This document shows, one piece after another, positions 1 through 8,064 of a DNA stretch of 64,000 bases (the stretch's first letter is position 1; each line of letters opens with the position of its first letter). The stretch comes from Zobellia uliginosa (GTDB taxonomy: Bacteria > Bacteroidota > Bacteroidia > Flavobacteriales > Flavobacteriaceae), in NCBI RefSeq assembly GCF_900156625.1, contig NZ_FTOB01000001.1:806001-870000 (forward strand). Direction: 5' to 3'. The notes below the pieces were generated by a model, which saw only the letters and a program-made list of their open reading frames with translations, ran no database searches and was not told the origin of the DNA. A program made the translations under genes and the position numbers.

Positions 1-33
1 TAAAACACGCGGTTAAAATTTACACCCCGGGTG

Positions 34-57
34 CCAGGGAATAGCGTTATTCCTTGG
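34..57 (-). terminator. Weak hairpin over the stop codon of the first gene
   Basis: CCAGGGAATA and TATTCCTTGG pair around a 4-nt loop with one wobble pair. The hairpin overlaps the TAA stop at 47-49. A second small stem (CACCC/GGGTG) and an AT-rich stretch follow in the minus-strand direction. The T tract is poor, so terminator function is only possible. Confidence 0.25.
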
Positions 58-700
58 TAATGATCAAGGTAGCTTTTGATCCCTCTGATAGCAACCATTT
101 ATTGGCGTAGATAAGTTCTCCCTTGTCATCATAGACATTGATTTGAGCGGTGTTCGGGGGAGAGGAGCCAACGTTAAGGGCTTCAAAATCGATACGATTG
201 AATCCTTTTTTTAAATCGACGTTTACGCCTTTAAAAGAGCTGGTTAAAAGAATGTTGGGATCTACGACATCGCCGTTGACATATATCTTTACACGGTCGC
301 CGTCTACAAATTCATGGTCGCGGCAGACGATACCGACAAACTTTCCATTGTTCTTGACGTCGCCCAAATACATATCGGCAAAGTGTTGTTTAGAACCTTC
401 CTTGGGTTGTCTTGGTCCTACCTTTGGGTCGATTTTCATACCGGCGCCGGCTTGGACCAGTTCGCGGTCATCGATCATTTTAACGGGATTGCGCTTCGCA
501 AAATCAAAATCGACTTGTGGTTGGTCGTCTACAACGGATGGAATTTTTAAGGAAGTGCCTTGATTGGGTTTTGCGGTATCATCGATTTTGTTGGCCGTAT
601 CGATTTTTAAATCTTTCTTTTGGGGAATATCGGTCTGGGCCATTCCCGAAACGGAAAACAGCATTACAGTGAATAACAGTGCCGAATAGTTTTTGATCAT
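47..700 (-). CDS. Secreted hypothetical protein
   Basis: I do not recognise the family. The ATG at 700 begins a clean type I signal peptide (MIKNYSALLFTVMLF..., cut probably just after GMA). A TTG seven codons upstream would add an implausible N-terminus, so I chose the ATG. The mature protein has a polar, Pro/Lys/Asp-rich stretch of about 70 residues, then a compact beta-rich C-terminal domain (roughly residues 110-215) containing KFVGIVCRDHEFVDGDRV and a GFNRIDFEALNVG segment that look like beta-sandwich strands. It is presumably periplasmic or surface-exposed. It has no visible catalytic motif and no T9SS C-terminal signal. It lies 61 bp downstream of the SGNH hydrolase gene on the same strand and may be co-transcribed. 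Confidence 0.8.
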   Translation of the reverse strand: MIKNYSALLFTVMLFSVSGMAQTDIPQKKDLKIDTANKIDDTAKPNQGTSLKIPSVVDDQPQVDFDFAKRNPVKMIDDRELVQAGAGMKIDPKVGPRQPKEGSKQHFADMYLGDVKNNGKFVGIVCRDHEFVDGDRVKIYVNGDVVDPNILLTSSFKGVNVDLKKGFNRIDFEALNVGSSPPNTAQINVYDDKGELIYANKWLLSEGSKATLIITKE

Positions 701-761
701 CGAATAAAAAAAATCCAAGATAAAGATAACAAATACCTTGCCATGGGGGCTTAAGGCAATG

Positions 762-1517
762 TTAAAACGCTAGTTTCGAGAAAATCGTATCGGCAATCAG
801 GCGTTGTCCGACTTTATTCGGGTGAATAGGGTCTTTGTCGTAACATTGGTCTTGGTCGTAAAGTACCTCGCGGATGTTTATGCGCGCATTGGCATAGGGG
901 TGTTGCATATTGAGTATGATACGGCTAAACTCTTTTAAGACTTCTTCGTCATATTTTGGATAAGGGTTCTTGTAACCGAAGGAGGTAGCTTTGGGGTCTT
1001 TTCTAGGGGCTATGGCGAGTGCCAATGGAGGAGGGGTGATCAATACGGTCTTGATGTCTCTTTGCCGCATTTTTTCAAGAAAGCTATATACCCCTATTTT
1101 AAAACTGTTGAAGAGGGCTTCCGAAGGTTTGCCATATATGCCGTCGTTCATGCCGTAACAGAAGAGGGCAACGTCTATTTTGTTATCGTCAAGGGCTTGG
1201 TCCAGCCGTTCAAAGAGATAAGGCCTTGGTCCAGGATGGTCTTTTTCCGTAAGGCCGGTTACGGTTTCACTGTTTTTTCCGAGGTTTATAAATTTTAGCT
1301 GTAGTTCGGGCCTTTCCTTATCGAATTTTTCCTGAAGCATTTCTACATAGCCCTTACCTTGGGCAAAGGTAATGCTATCGCCAAAGCAGCCTACGACCTG
1401 ATTTTTTTCAAATTTGAACCGATTGTTGCTGAAACAGCCAAAAAACGTGGTTCCGGCCAGGGCCCATACCGATCTATTAATGAATTTTCTTCTGTTCATG
1501 CTACTGAAATGCGCCAT
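762..1517 (-). CDS. SGNH/GDSL-family hydrolase, exported
   Basis: A lipase/esterase-like hydrolase of the SGNH fold. Block I GDSIT carries the nucleophile Ser48, block III GMND supplies the Asn, and block V DPIHPN near residues 229-234 supplies the Asp and His. The N-terminus has an RRKF motif, a hydrophobic run and FFGC, so it may be a Tat-exported or lipid-anchored protein. A second ATG seven codons in (1499) is equally possible as the start. The substrate is unknown; relatives deacetylate polysaccharides or cleave small esters. The gene follows the GntP permease gene after 15 bp and is probably in its operon, suggesting a role in handling a carboxylated or acylated sugar. Confidence 0.85.
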   Translation of the reverse strand: MAHFSSMNRRKFINRSVWALAGTTFFGCFSNNRFKFEKNQVVGCFGDSITFAQGKGYVEMLQEKFDKERPELQLKFINLGKNSETVTGLTEKDHPGPRPYLFERLDQALDDNKIDVALFCYGMNDGIYGKPSEALFNSFKIGVYSFLEKMRQRDIKTVLITPPPLALAIAPRKDPKATSFGYKNPYPKYDEEVLKEFSRIILNMQHPYANARINIREVLYDQDQCYDKDPIHPNKVGQRLIADTIFSKLAF

Positions 1518-1532
1518 TGACGTCTAATCTTT

Positions 1533-2849
1533 TTAAATAAAAATGTCCAATACAAGAACACCTATAAGTCCCATTACACCGACCGTCGTTTCCATGACGG
1601 TCCAGGTTTTTAAAGTATCTTTCACCGATAGGTTGAAATATTCCTTGTAAAGCCAAAAACCGCTATCGTTCACATGCGAGAGCATCAGGCTTCCCGATCC
1701 GATGGCGAGCACCATCAACTCCGGACTTACGGTTGTATTGGCGATCAATGGTAAAACGATACCGGCGGCGGTTAATCCAGCTACGGTTGCGGAGCCTACG
1801 CAAACCCTTATAACGGTAGTGATCAACCAGGCCAAGATGAGTGGTGAAATAGTGGAACCTTTGAGCATTTCGCCGATATACTCACTAACGCCACTGTCTA
1901 TGAGTACTTGCTTTAGGGCGCCGGCACCTGCTATGATCAAAAGTACCATGGTTATGCCCGAAACGGCACTCGACACCGAATCCATCACATCTTTCATCTT
2001 TTTGCCACGGGCCAGTCCTAGTGTATATATGGCCACCAAGACCGAAATAAGCATGGCGATAACGGGATTGCCCAAAACATCGGTCGCTTTTCTAAATAGG
2101 TTTTCCTCAGGAAGTAATAGAGCCATTACGGAGGCAAAACCAATAAGGATAACGGGAAGCAATGCCGTCAGCATACTGGTCGAAGTACTAGGCATTTCTT
2201 CATCGGTCAAAATTCTTGGGTTTAAAAATTCCTTTAGCGGGGTGGCCTCCACATTTTTGATAAAGCGCGATAAAATTGGGCCGGCAACCACAATGGCAGG
2301 TATGGCTACAAGAATACCGTAGAGTAACGTTTTGCCTATGTCGGCTTTAAAAATGACCGCAATCCCCGTTGGGGCGGGATGGGGAGGAAGGTAGCCGTGG
2401 GTAACCGAAAGGGAGGCCAACATGGGAAGACCTACATATATCAAGGGTAACCCCGTGGCCGCGGCAACCGTAAAAACCAATGGGATCAATATAACAAAAC
2501 CCACCGTATAGAACATGGGGATACCCACGATAAAACCAGTGAGCACTACGGCCCATTGAATGTGTTTTTTTCCGAATTTCTCTACCAATTGGGTGGTTAT
2601 GCGCTGTGCGGCACCGCTATCGGCCACCAATTTTCCCAACATGGCGCCAAGGCCCAAGATGAGAATAAGGTAGCCTAAGGTATTACCTATGCCCGTTTGT
2701 ATAGACTGGCTAACCGTTTCAAAATCTAAGCCTTGGGCGACCCCGACCAAAAGGGATACGATAATAAAGGAAATAAAGGCGTTGAGTTTGAAATGGGCAA
2801 TAAGGATGAACAGAATAAGAATTCCGGTGGTAACAATAACAATTGGCAT
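1533..2849 (-). CDS. GntP-family gluconate/H+ symporter
   Basis: A 438-residue polytopic inner-membrane protein with about 12 hydrophobic segments and the character of GntP-type permeases, including a conserved PPHPAPTGIAVIF segment near residue 155 and a SGFWLYKEYF segment near residue 395. The family imports gluconate or related aldonates and hydroxy acids by proton symport. No gluconokinase or dehydratase gene lies nearby, so the physiological substrate cannot be fixed from context. The ATG at 2849 is clear. It is the first gene of a probable operon with the SGNH hydrolase and the secreted protein. Upstream the box TATCTTAG matches TAnnTTTG in seven of eight positions. Confidence 0.9.
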   Translation of the reverse strand: MPIVIVTTGILILFILIAHFKLNAFISFIIVSLLVGVAQGLDFETVSQSIQTGIGNTLGYLILILGLGAMLGKLVADSGAAQRITTQLVEKFGKKHIQWAVVLTGFIVGIPMFYTVGFVILIPLVFTVAAATGLPLIYVGLPMLASLSVTHGYLPPHPAPTGIAVIFKADIGKTLLYGILVAIPAIVVAGPILSRFIKNVEATPLKEFLNPRILTDEEMPSTSTSMLTALLPVILIGFASVMALLLPEENLFRKATDVLGNPVIAMLISVLVAIYTLGLARGKKMKDVMDSVSSAVSGITMVLLIIAGAGALKQVLIDSGVSEYIGEMLKGSTISPLILAWLITTVIRVCVGSATVAGLTAAGIVLPLIANTTVSPELMVLAIGSGSLMLSHVNDSGFWLYKEYFNLSVKDTLKTWTVMETTVGVMGLIGVLVLDIFI

Positions 2850-2951
2850 GGGTTAGATAGGTATTAAGGCTTCTAAGATACTAAAATAGATGACAAGTAA
2901 AGATGGTGGGCATTAGCCTAAAAGTGGATGCTAAAGTATATTGGCATCAAT

Positions 2952-3353
2952 TTATGAATAGCTCTTAGACAGGCGTTCTAACACCTCAATAGCCTTTGTG
3001 CCATCCTTGCGGTCCACAAAAATATGGTCATGGTAATAGGCGGCTATAACGTTACAGCTAATATTGTGTTTGGCCAATTCCGAAGAAAATAAGGCCGTAA
3101 GTCCTACTCCTTCTAGCGATGAATGTATCGATAGGGTAATCCAAGATGCAATATAATCATAGGTGAGTCCTAGTTCCTCGGCTTTTTGTTTTGTGATTAC
3201 TAGGGTAATACCTTCGTGTTCCTTGAATTCGCAGAGGATATCTTTAGGTGCGATATGGTCGGCGTTTTTGAGGGTTACGAATACAAATTCCCCAGGGTTC
3301 AACTTGGGGGTCATTCCCTTTACCATTTCCGCAAGGTTCTTTTCTCCAGCCAT
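2952..3353 (-). CDS. ACT-domain protein (ACT_3/ACT_7 type)
   Basis: A 133-residue stand-alone protein of two ACT-like halves. The N-terminal half carries GEFVFVTL and the C-terminal half ITLSIHSSLEGVGLTALF, followed by a small-ligand ACT pattern ending HDHIFVDRKDG. Family members are thought to bind amino acids or other small effectors; their target processes are unknown. It is cytoplasmic, with no signal peptide. It stands alone between a 98-bp upstream-of-GntP spacer and a 218-bp spacer on the other side. The family assignment is good; the function is unassigned. Confidence 0.85.
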   Translation of the reverse strand: MAGEKNLAEMVKGMTPKLNPGEFVFVTLKNADHIAPKDILCEFKEHEGITLVITKQKAEELGLTYDYIASWITLSIHSSLEGVGLTALFSSELAKHNISCNVIAAYYHDHIFVDRKDGTKAIEVLERLSKSYS

Positions 3354-3530
3354 AGTGTTCTATTTTTATTTGGATATAAGGTTTTTCAAGATATGACCTT
3401 CTTTGTGAAGTACTGCTATCCTATGGGATTTTTTTCGCTCATATCTATTTTTGGAAAGAGGTTTTGTTTTTTTTAATTATTTTGAAACGCGTTGTATGTC
3501 AAACGTATAAAATTAGTATTTCCGGAACAT

Positions 3531-3562
3531 AAAAAAAACGGCAACTTTTTAGGGATGCCGTT
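3531..3562 (-). terminator. Intrinsic terminator of the pirin/4Fe-4S operon
   Basis: In the minus-strand sense, AACGGCA pairs with TGCCGTT over a 12-nt loop and is followed at once by eight Ts. It lies 10 bp beyond the stop codon of the 4Fe-4S protein gene. Confidence 0.8.
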
Positions 3563-3571
3563 ATATAGGGG

Positions 3572-3775
3572 CTATTTTATACTTAAAGCGCCCGAAGGAC
3601 ATTGGGCCACTTGGTCGCGTAGTGCTGCGGTGCTGACGTTAGCTATATTGATCCAAGGTTTTCTTTTTGGGTCGTACACTTGGGGCAGCGTTTTTACGCA
3701 AATGCCCGCATGTATGCATTTTTCCGGTTTCCAGAGAATTGTAATCTCACTATTGCCGTATTCTTTTGTTTTCAT
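3572..3775 (-). CDS. YjdI-family 4Fe-4S mono-cluster protein (Fer4_19)
   Basis: A 67-residue cytoplasmic protein matching the divergent mono-cluster ferredoxin family (E. coli YjdI type). The signature CIHAGIC supplies Cys20 and Cys26, and QCPSGAL supplies Cys59. Only three cysteines are present, so a fourth ligand must be another residue or the cluster is atypical; His22 between the first two Cys is conserved in the family as I recall it. It starts 5 bp after the pirin stop codon and is clearly in the same transcript, which suggests a shared role in redox or stress responses. Confidence 0.88.
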   Translation of the reverse strand: MKTKEYGNSEITILWKPEKCIHAGICVKTLPQVYDPKRKPWINIANVSTAALRDQVAQCPSGALSIK

Positions 3776-3780
3776 GTTTT

Positions 3781-4659
3781 TTAGTTTTCCAAATATCCGA
3801 ATTTACCATTGTTAAAATCATGAAAGGCTTGCATAAGCTCTTCCTTGGTGTTCATTACAAAAGGGCCATGGGCAGCTATGGGCTCGTTCATAGGTTCTCC
3901 GCTCAAGACCAATACCACGGCGTTTTCTGTAGCTTCGATGGTGAAGTTTTCACCTTTGTTTTCCATTAATGCCAAGTGGTCGGTAGGGGCTTCTTCTTTC
4001 CCGTTTACCACAATGCTACCTTCAATAACCAATAGTACGGTATTGTAATTTTCCGGGAAGGAGAAATCGGCCTTGCCTCCTTTTTTCAACCTTGCGTTGA
4101 GCATGTTGATCGGTGTAAAGGTAGAGGCCGTACCTACGGTATCATTGTATTTTCCGGCAATTACCTCAATTTCCCCCGTTTGATCGGGTAAAGGGTAGCG
4201 GTTGATATCTTCCTTTTTAATGGCCTGATATTTTGGGGCGCTCATTTTGTCTTTTTTGGGCAGGTTTACCCATAGCTGTACCATTTGGAATTCACCTCCT
4301 TTTTTGGCCCATTCCTCTTCGTGGTATTCTTTGTGGAGTACACCGCTTGCCGCGGTCATCCACTGCACGTCGCCTTCACCTATGACACCGCCGCCGCCAC
4401 TGCTGTCATGGTGGGCTACTTTGCCCTTATATGCTATGGTTACGGTTTCAAATCCTCTGTGTGGATGTACATCTACCCCTCTTGGCGAGTCGGTAGGTGA
4501 AAAATAAAACTTAGAGTTGTAATCCATCATAATAAACGGATTCATGCGCTCCATGTCTAACCGAAAGCCGCTCGGAATAAAATTATGTACCCTAAATCCG
4601 TCACCTACAAAGTGTGGCGCTTTTGGGCTGGCCACTAATTCTACTGCTCTTGTTTTCAT
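3781..4659 (-). CDS. Pirin family protein
   Basis: A bicupin pirin. The N-terminal cupin carries the metal-site motifs HPHRGFETV and the downstream HKEYHEE, which give the usual three His and one Glu for Fe(II). Bacterial pirins range from quercetinase-like enzymes to metabolic regulators, and the sequence does not decide which. The ATG at 4659 is preferred over one 17 codons upstream (4710), because a perfect TAAATTTG -7 box lies between them and MKTR is the usual pirin N-terminus. It lies downstream of a Crp/Fnr gene and 5 bp upstream of the 4Fe-4S gene. Confidence 0.9.
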   Translation of the reverse strand: MKTRAVELVASPKAPHFVGDGFRVHNFIPSGFRLDMERMNPFIMMDYNSKFYFSPTDSPRGVDVHPHRGFETVTIAYKGKVAHHDSSGGGGVIGEGDVQWMTAASGVLHKEYHEEEWAKKGGEFQMVQLWVNLPKKDKMSAPKYQAIKKEDINRYPLPDQTGEIEVIAGKYNDTVGTASTFTPINMLNARLKKGGKADFSFPENYNTVLLVIEGSIVVNGKEEAPTDHLALMENKGENFTIEATENAVVLVLSGEPMNEPIAAHGPFVMNTKEELMQAFHDFNNGKFGYLEN

Positions 4660-4679
4660 ATCTTTTAGATTTAATACCA

Positions 4680-4687
4680 CAAATTTA
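4680..4687 (-). promoter_or_regulatory. Predicted -7 box (TAAATTTG) for the pirin operon
   Basis: A perfect match to the Bacteroidota TAnnTTTG element, 20 bp before the chosen pirin start codon. No convincing -33 TTG was found at the usual spacing. Confidence 0.45.
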
Positions 4688-4727
4688 TCATCAGTGACCA
4701 AGCTGTGCATTGATGTATGGTAAGAAC

Positions 4728-5321
4728 CTATTTTACTTGGTTTTTGCGGGCCAGTTCTCGGCGTACCCTGCTCAGGCTTTCGGGTGTGATGCCCAAGTAT
4801 GAGGCTACCATGGTTTGGGGCACGCGCAGGAGAATGTCGGGATATGTCTTTATAAATTGGAGGTAGCGTTCTTTGGCAGAATCGCTCAATAGGGTGTTTA
4901 CCCTTCTCTGCAAATGTCGTATATGATTGTGAAGCAGCCTATTGTTGAAATTGGTAAAAGAGGGCACTTTTTCAGAGAGACCTTGAATAAAATTTTCGTC
5001 GATCAAAACGATTTGACTGTCTTCAAAGGCTTGTATGTAATAGGCGGAAGGAGCATTGAAATAACTACTTTCACGATCGGTAACGAACCAACTTTCGGGC
5101 GCAAAGGCCAATATGTGTTCTTTGCCTTTTTCGTCTATGGAATACTGTCTCAGTAATCCTTTTTCAACGAAGAAGGTATGGCTACAACGTTCGTTCTTTC
5201 GCAATAGGAAGGTGTCTTTTTTGACTTCTTTGGTCGTACAATGGGATAGTAAGGTCAGAATATCTTGCTCATCAACATTCAGGTGACTGGTTAAAAACGA
5301 TTTCAGGCTCGTACTGTTCAT
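4728..5321 (-). CDS. Crp/Fnr-family transcriptional regulator
   Basis: A 197-residue one-component regulator. An N-terminal cyclic-nucleotide-binding-like beta-roll covers roughly residues 25-115, then a dimerisation helix, then a short C-terminal helix-turn-helix with MVASYLGITPESLSRVRREL. There is no Fnr-type cysteine cluster. The ATG at 5321 is preferred to a GTG seven codons upstream. It lies 68 bp upstream of the pirin gene on the same strand, so it may regulate pirin and the 4Fe-4S protein or be co-transcribed with them. The ligand is unknown. Confidence 0.88.
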   Translation of the reverse strand: MNSTSLKSFLTSHLNVDEQDILTLLSHCTTKEVKKDTFLLRKNERCSHTFFVEKGLLRQYSIDEKGKEHILAFAPESWFVTDRESSYFNAPSAYYIQAFEDSQIVLIDENFIQGLSEKVPSFTNFNNRLLHNHIRHLQRRVNTLLSDSAKERYLQFIKTYPDILLRVPQTMVASYLGITPESLSRVRRELARKNQVK

Positions 5322-5399
5322 ATACTTCTTTAGTTCTAACACTAAATTAAGCTAAATATGAACCGATAGGAAGCACGAAGGCCTCTTAATCTCCATTGT

Positions 5400-6533
5400 T
5401 CAACTTAGGGCCTCTTCTGTTTCGGTTCGGAGGGGAATGGTGAATTTAAATTCGCTTCCCTTTCCTTGGGTGCTGTCCGCCCATATTTTACCCCCTATTT
5501 TTTCTACCAAGTCTTTACTGAGTATAAGACCGAATCCGGAGCCTTTTTCTTTGGCCGTACCTATGCGCCCATGGTCTGAATTTATATTGAATAATTTTTG
5601 ACAGTCCTCTTGGCTCATTCCTACACCATTATCGGCAACGGTTACTTCGATCTGTTCGTTGTTAGATGCCGTAGATATGTTGATATGGCCCCCGGAAGGG
5701 GTGAATTTGATGGCGTTGGAGACTAAGTTGCGTATGATGGTCTTAATAACCTTTGGGTCGGAAACGACTTCAATATTTTTATTTTCAGTAAAGCTCACGC
5801 TGATTTTTTTGGTCTTTGCAATGGCCCTTGATAATTCTAAGGTTTCATTGACGATTTGGTCGAGGTTTATTTTTTCAAATTTAATATCGATTTGTCCCGA
5901 TTGCGATTTGGCCCAGCTCAAAAGGTTGTCGAGCAGGCAAATGGCATTTTGGGTGGTGGTATCGATCAGTTCCAGACACTCTTTGCACTGAGACAGATTG
6001 TTACTTGTTATGGCATTCGAAGCCATGTCGGAAAGCATGGTGATATTGTTAAAAGGACTTCTGAGGTCGTGGGCGATTATAGAAAGCAATTTGTCTTTGG
6101 TCGCCCCTATTTTTCTTAATTCTGCCTCATTTTGGTGTAGGGTTTCCTCAGCCTTTTTGCTTTCTGTAATGTCACGTACTACGCAAATGAGGAACTTTTC
6201 CCCGTTTTCGTCTATGAATCGTGATTTTCGGGTCGATATAATCCGTTTTTCACCGCCCCGAACGGTCATGGTTTCCTCTTTGATACATTCAATACCTTCG
6301 GATAAAACCTGTCGGTCGATTTTTAGGAAGCCTTCGCGTTCTTCCGGGGTAACCATTTCGGCGAGGGTCTTTCCGATTATGTTTTCGCGAGAAAGATCGA
6401 CCATTTTGCAAAAAGCATCATTGACCATTACAATATTACTATGTATATCTTTTACAAATACGGAATCACCCATGTTGTTAAGTATGGTCTGGGTATATTT
6501 TCCGTCATGATAAATATCGTGATTCACTTCCAT
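5400..6533 (-). CDS. PAS-domain sensor histidine kinase (soluble, orphan)
   Basis: A 377-residue kinase without transmembrane segments. One PAS domain (about residues 15-125) ends in the usual RDITESKKAEE linker, and is followed by HisKA with the H-box IIAHDLRSPFNN (phospho-acceptor His155) and a HATPase_c domain with N-box NLVSNAIKFT, G1 DNGVGM and G2 GSGFGL. All motifs are intact, so it should be active. The ATG at 6533 is preferred over a TTG four codons upstream. No response regulator gene lies nearby. The signal sensed by the PAS domain is unknown. Confidence 0.9.
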   Translation of the reverse strand: MEVNHDIYHDGKYTQTILNNMGDSVFVKDIHSNIVMVNDAFCKMVDLSRENIIGKTLAEMVTPEEREGFLKIDRQVLSEGIECIKEETMTVRGGEKRIISTRKSRFIDENGEKFLICVVRDITESKKAEETLHQNEAELRKIGATKDKLLSIIAHDLRSPFNNITMLSDMASNAITSNNLSQCKECLELIDTTTQNAICLLDNLLSWAKSQSGQIDIKFEKINLDQIVNETLELSRAIAKTKKISVSFTENKNIEVVSDPKVIKTIIRNLVSNAIKFTPSGGHINISTASNNEQIEVTVADNGVGMSQEDCQKLFNINSDHGRIGTAKEKGSGFGLILSKDLVEKIGGKIWADSTQGKGSEFKFTIPLRTETEEALS

Positions 6534-6840
6534 TTTTTTTAGCAAGATAAGGGTTCGTGATGTCGGGTTTCGGGGTCCTACATAAGAGGGGGATGTCTGT
6601 TTTTTATTGGTTCTACACCATATTCAGTGTTTTGATCTGAATGTTAATTTCGTATTCTAAAATTCTGTAAACCAGCTTGTAGTGATGGCTACAATTTAAT
6701 GTTAAAAACACTAAATTGAAAATTTATGATGAATTTAATTTGGGTGGTCAAGGGTTTTTGGGGAATGTCTACAAATGCTAGGTGGGGTAAAGGGAAAGTG
6801 TTTTCGGTGTTGAAAGAAGGGGTATGGATAGGTGTTTTGT
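6534..6840. other. Intergenic region (307 bp) with an AT-rich dyad
   Basis: There is no convincing gene between the histidine kinase and the DUF3037 gene. It should hold the promoter of the kinase (a TATCTTGC sequence close to TAnnTTTG lies 9 bp upstream of its ATG). It also holds one inverted repeat at 6692-6718 (CAATTTAATG / CACTAAATTG, 7-nt spacer, one mismatched pair). A 44-codon plus-strand ORF (6726-6860) is not supported by anything else. Confidence 0.5.
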
Positions 6841-7224
6841 TTAGAGCACGTACTTGTTAAAAATGTCGTGCAATTCTTTTTCCGGGTCGAAGCAAAGACC
6901 TGGGTGTGGTTCGGAACTTTGAATAATCGTACTTCTTGAAGCGGTGAGCCAACGAAACCTTGAAGGTAGGTCGAGTTTGCCGATAGCCCCGCCCTGGGGG
7001 GCGCCCATACATACTTCTTTCCATGCTTTGAGGTATGCCTCAACGGTATTAGGGTCTATCTCACAGGCAAATGCGTTGAGGCGCGCCCTGTCAACATGGT
7101 ATCGCATGTCTAAAAACTTCTTCCTTTTAGAGAAAAGAATGGCTCCTACGTTAATGAATTCTTCACGTTCTACCCTGGGCACCAACCTAATGATGGCAAA
7201 TTCGTAAACAACCCTATCTTGCAT
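6841..7224 (-). CDS. DUF3037 protein, partner of the HipA-like kinase
   Basis: A 127-residue cytoplasmic protein of the DUF3037 family, recognisable from YEFAIIRLVPRVEREEFINV at the N-terminus and a later RFRWLTASRSTIIQ. Its start codon lies inside the end of the upstream HipA-like gene (11-bp overlap), so the two are translationally coupled. DUF3037 proteins are repeatedly found beside short HipA-like kinases, which suggests a functional pair, but the biochemical role is not known to me. Confidence 0.88.
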   Translation of the reverse strand: MQDRVVYEFAIIRLVPRVEREEFINVGAILFSKRKKFLDMRYHVDRARLNAFACEIDPNTVEAYLKAWKEVCMGAPQGGAIGKLDLPSRFRWLTASRSTIIQSSEPHPGLCFDPEKELHDIFNKYVL

Positions 7225-7993
7225 TCTTTGCCTCTTTTACCAGTAGATTCAATTGGGAAAGTCTTGTCTCTAAGAATTGTATATATGCCGCCCTAATGGC
7301 ATCGGGGGTTAGGGTGTCCGTTTCACTGTTCAACCATTCTTCGGGTATTTTAGAAACAATTTCGGCAATGGTGCCGGGGTCTATTCGGTTTTCGATTTCC
7401 ATTGCGGCCTCTTCCAATTTTGTGGCCCGTTCCAAGAGCACATGATCTTTAATTGCCGGGAAGGTCCTAGATAGGTGGGTTTCCCATGTCGCCCAATTGT
7501 GGTGAAAATAAAAACTGGATCCGTGGTCAATAAGCCATAGTTCTTTATGCCAATTCAAGAGATTGGTATTTTTTGCGGTTCGGTCTATGTTGCTGATCAT
7601 ACTGTCGAGCAATACCACTTTCGACGCAGTCATGGGGTCGGCGATAGAGACCAGGGGATCGTAAACAATGGCGCCCGATAAAAAGTGTAAGCCTAAATTG
7701 AGCCCGACACTGAACTTTAATAGATCTTGTATTTCTTCATCGGGTTCGGTCTTGCTAAAGGTGTCGTCTAGGTTCATAAAGACGATTTCGGGTACGTGAA
7801 GACCAGTGGCACGAGCAAGTTCCCCACCTATAAGTTCGGCTATAAGGGCTTTTTTTCCTTGGCCTGCGCCCCTAAATTTTATGACGTACAAGAATTCGTC
7901 ATTGGCCTTGACAAGGCCTGGTAACGAACCACCTTCCCGTAAAGGTTTTAGGTATTGTACAACATCTACCGTTCTGATTTCAATGGGCTTCAT
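7214..7993 (-). CDS. HipA-like Ser/Thr kinase (HipA_2 type)
   Basis: A 259-residue protein with the kinase core of the HipA superfamily but without the N-terminal subdomain of classical HipA (about 440 residues). Catalytic-loop residues are visible in SNIDRTAKNTN (Asp137 and Asn142), and the DFG-equivalent is LIDHGSS (Asp156). An N-terminal lysine in YVIKFRG probably binds ATP. There is no adjacent HipB-type antitoxin; the overlapping downstream partner is DUF3037. It may phosphorylate a tRNA synthetase as HipA does, or something else; the target is unknown. Confidence 0.85.
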   Translation of the reverse strand: MKPIEIRTVDVVQYLKPLREGGSLPGLVKANDEFLYVIKFRGAGQGKKALIAELIGGELARATGLHVPEIVFMNLDDTFSKTEPDEEIQDLLKFSVGLNLGLHFLSGAIVYDPLVSIADPMTASKVVLLDSMISNIDRTAKNTNLLNWHKELWLIDHGSSFYFHHNWATWETHLSRTFPAIKDHVLLERATKLEEAAMEIENRIDPGTIAEIVSKIPEEWLNSETDTLTPDAIRAAYIQFLETRLSQLNLLVKEAKNAR

Positions 7994-8064
7994 GGTGCTA
8001 AGGTACTAAAAGAAGTATTTTGAAATCATTCGGAGGGTGTTTCTGGGCTATTTTCATGGTTTTT

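Noticed and set aside
4660-4710. Longer pirin N-terminus starting at 4710
   Set aside because: A perfect -7 box lies inside the extension and the added residues do not resemble pirins.
6726-6860. 44-codon plus-strand ORF (MMNLIWVVKGFWG...)
   Set aside because: It runs into the 3' end of the DUF3037 gene on the other strand, has no family features and no promoter or initiation signal; probably chance.
7214-7993. Classical hipBA toxin-antitoxin
   Set aside because: The kinase lacks the N-terminal subdomain of HipA and there is no HipB-like DNA-binding gene.
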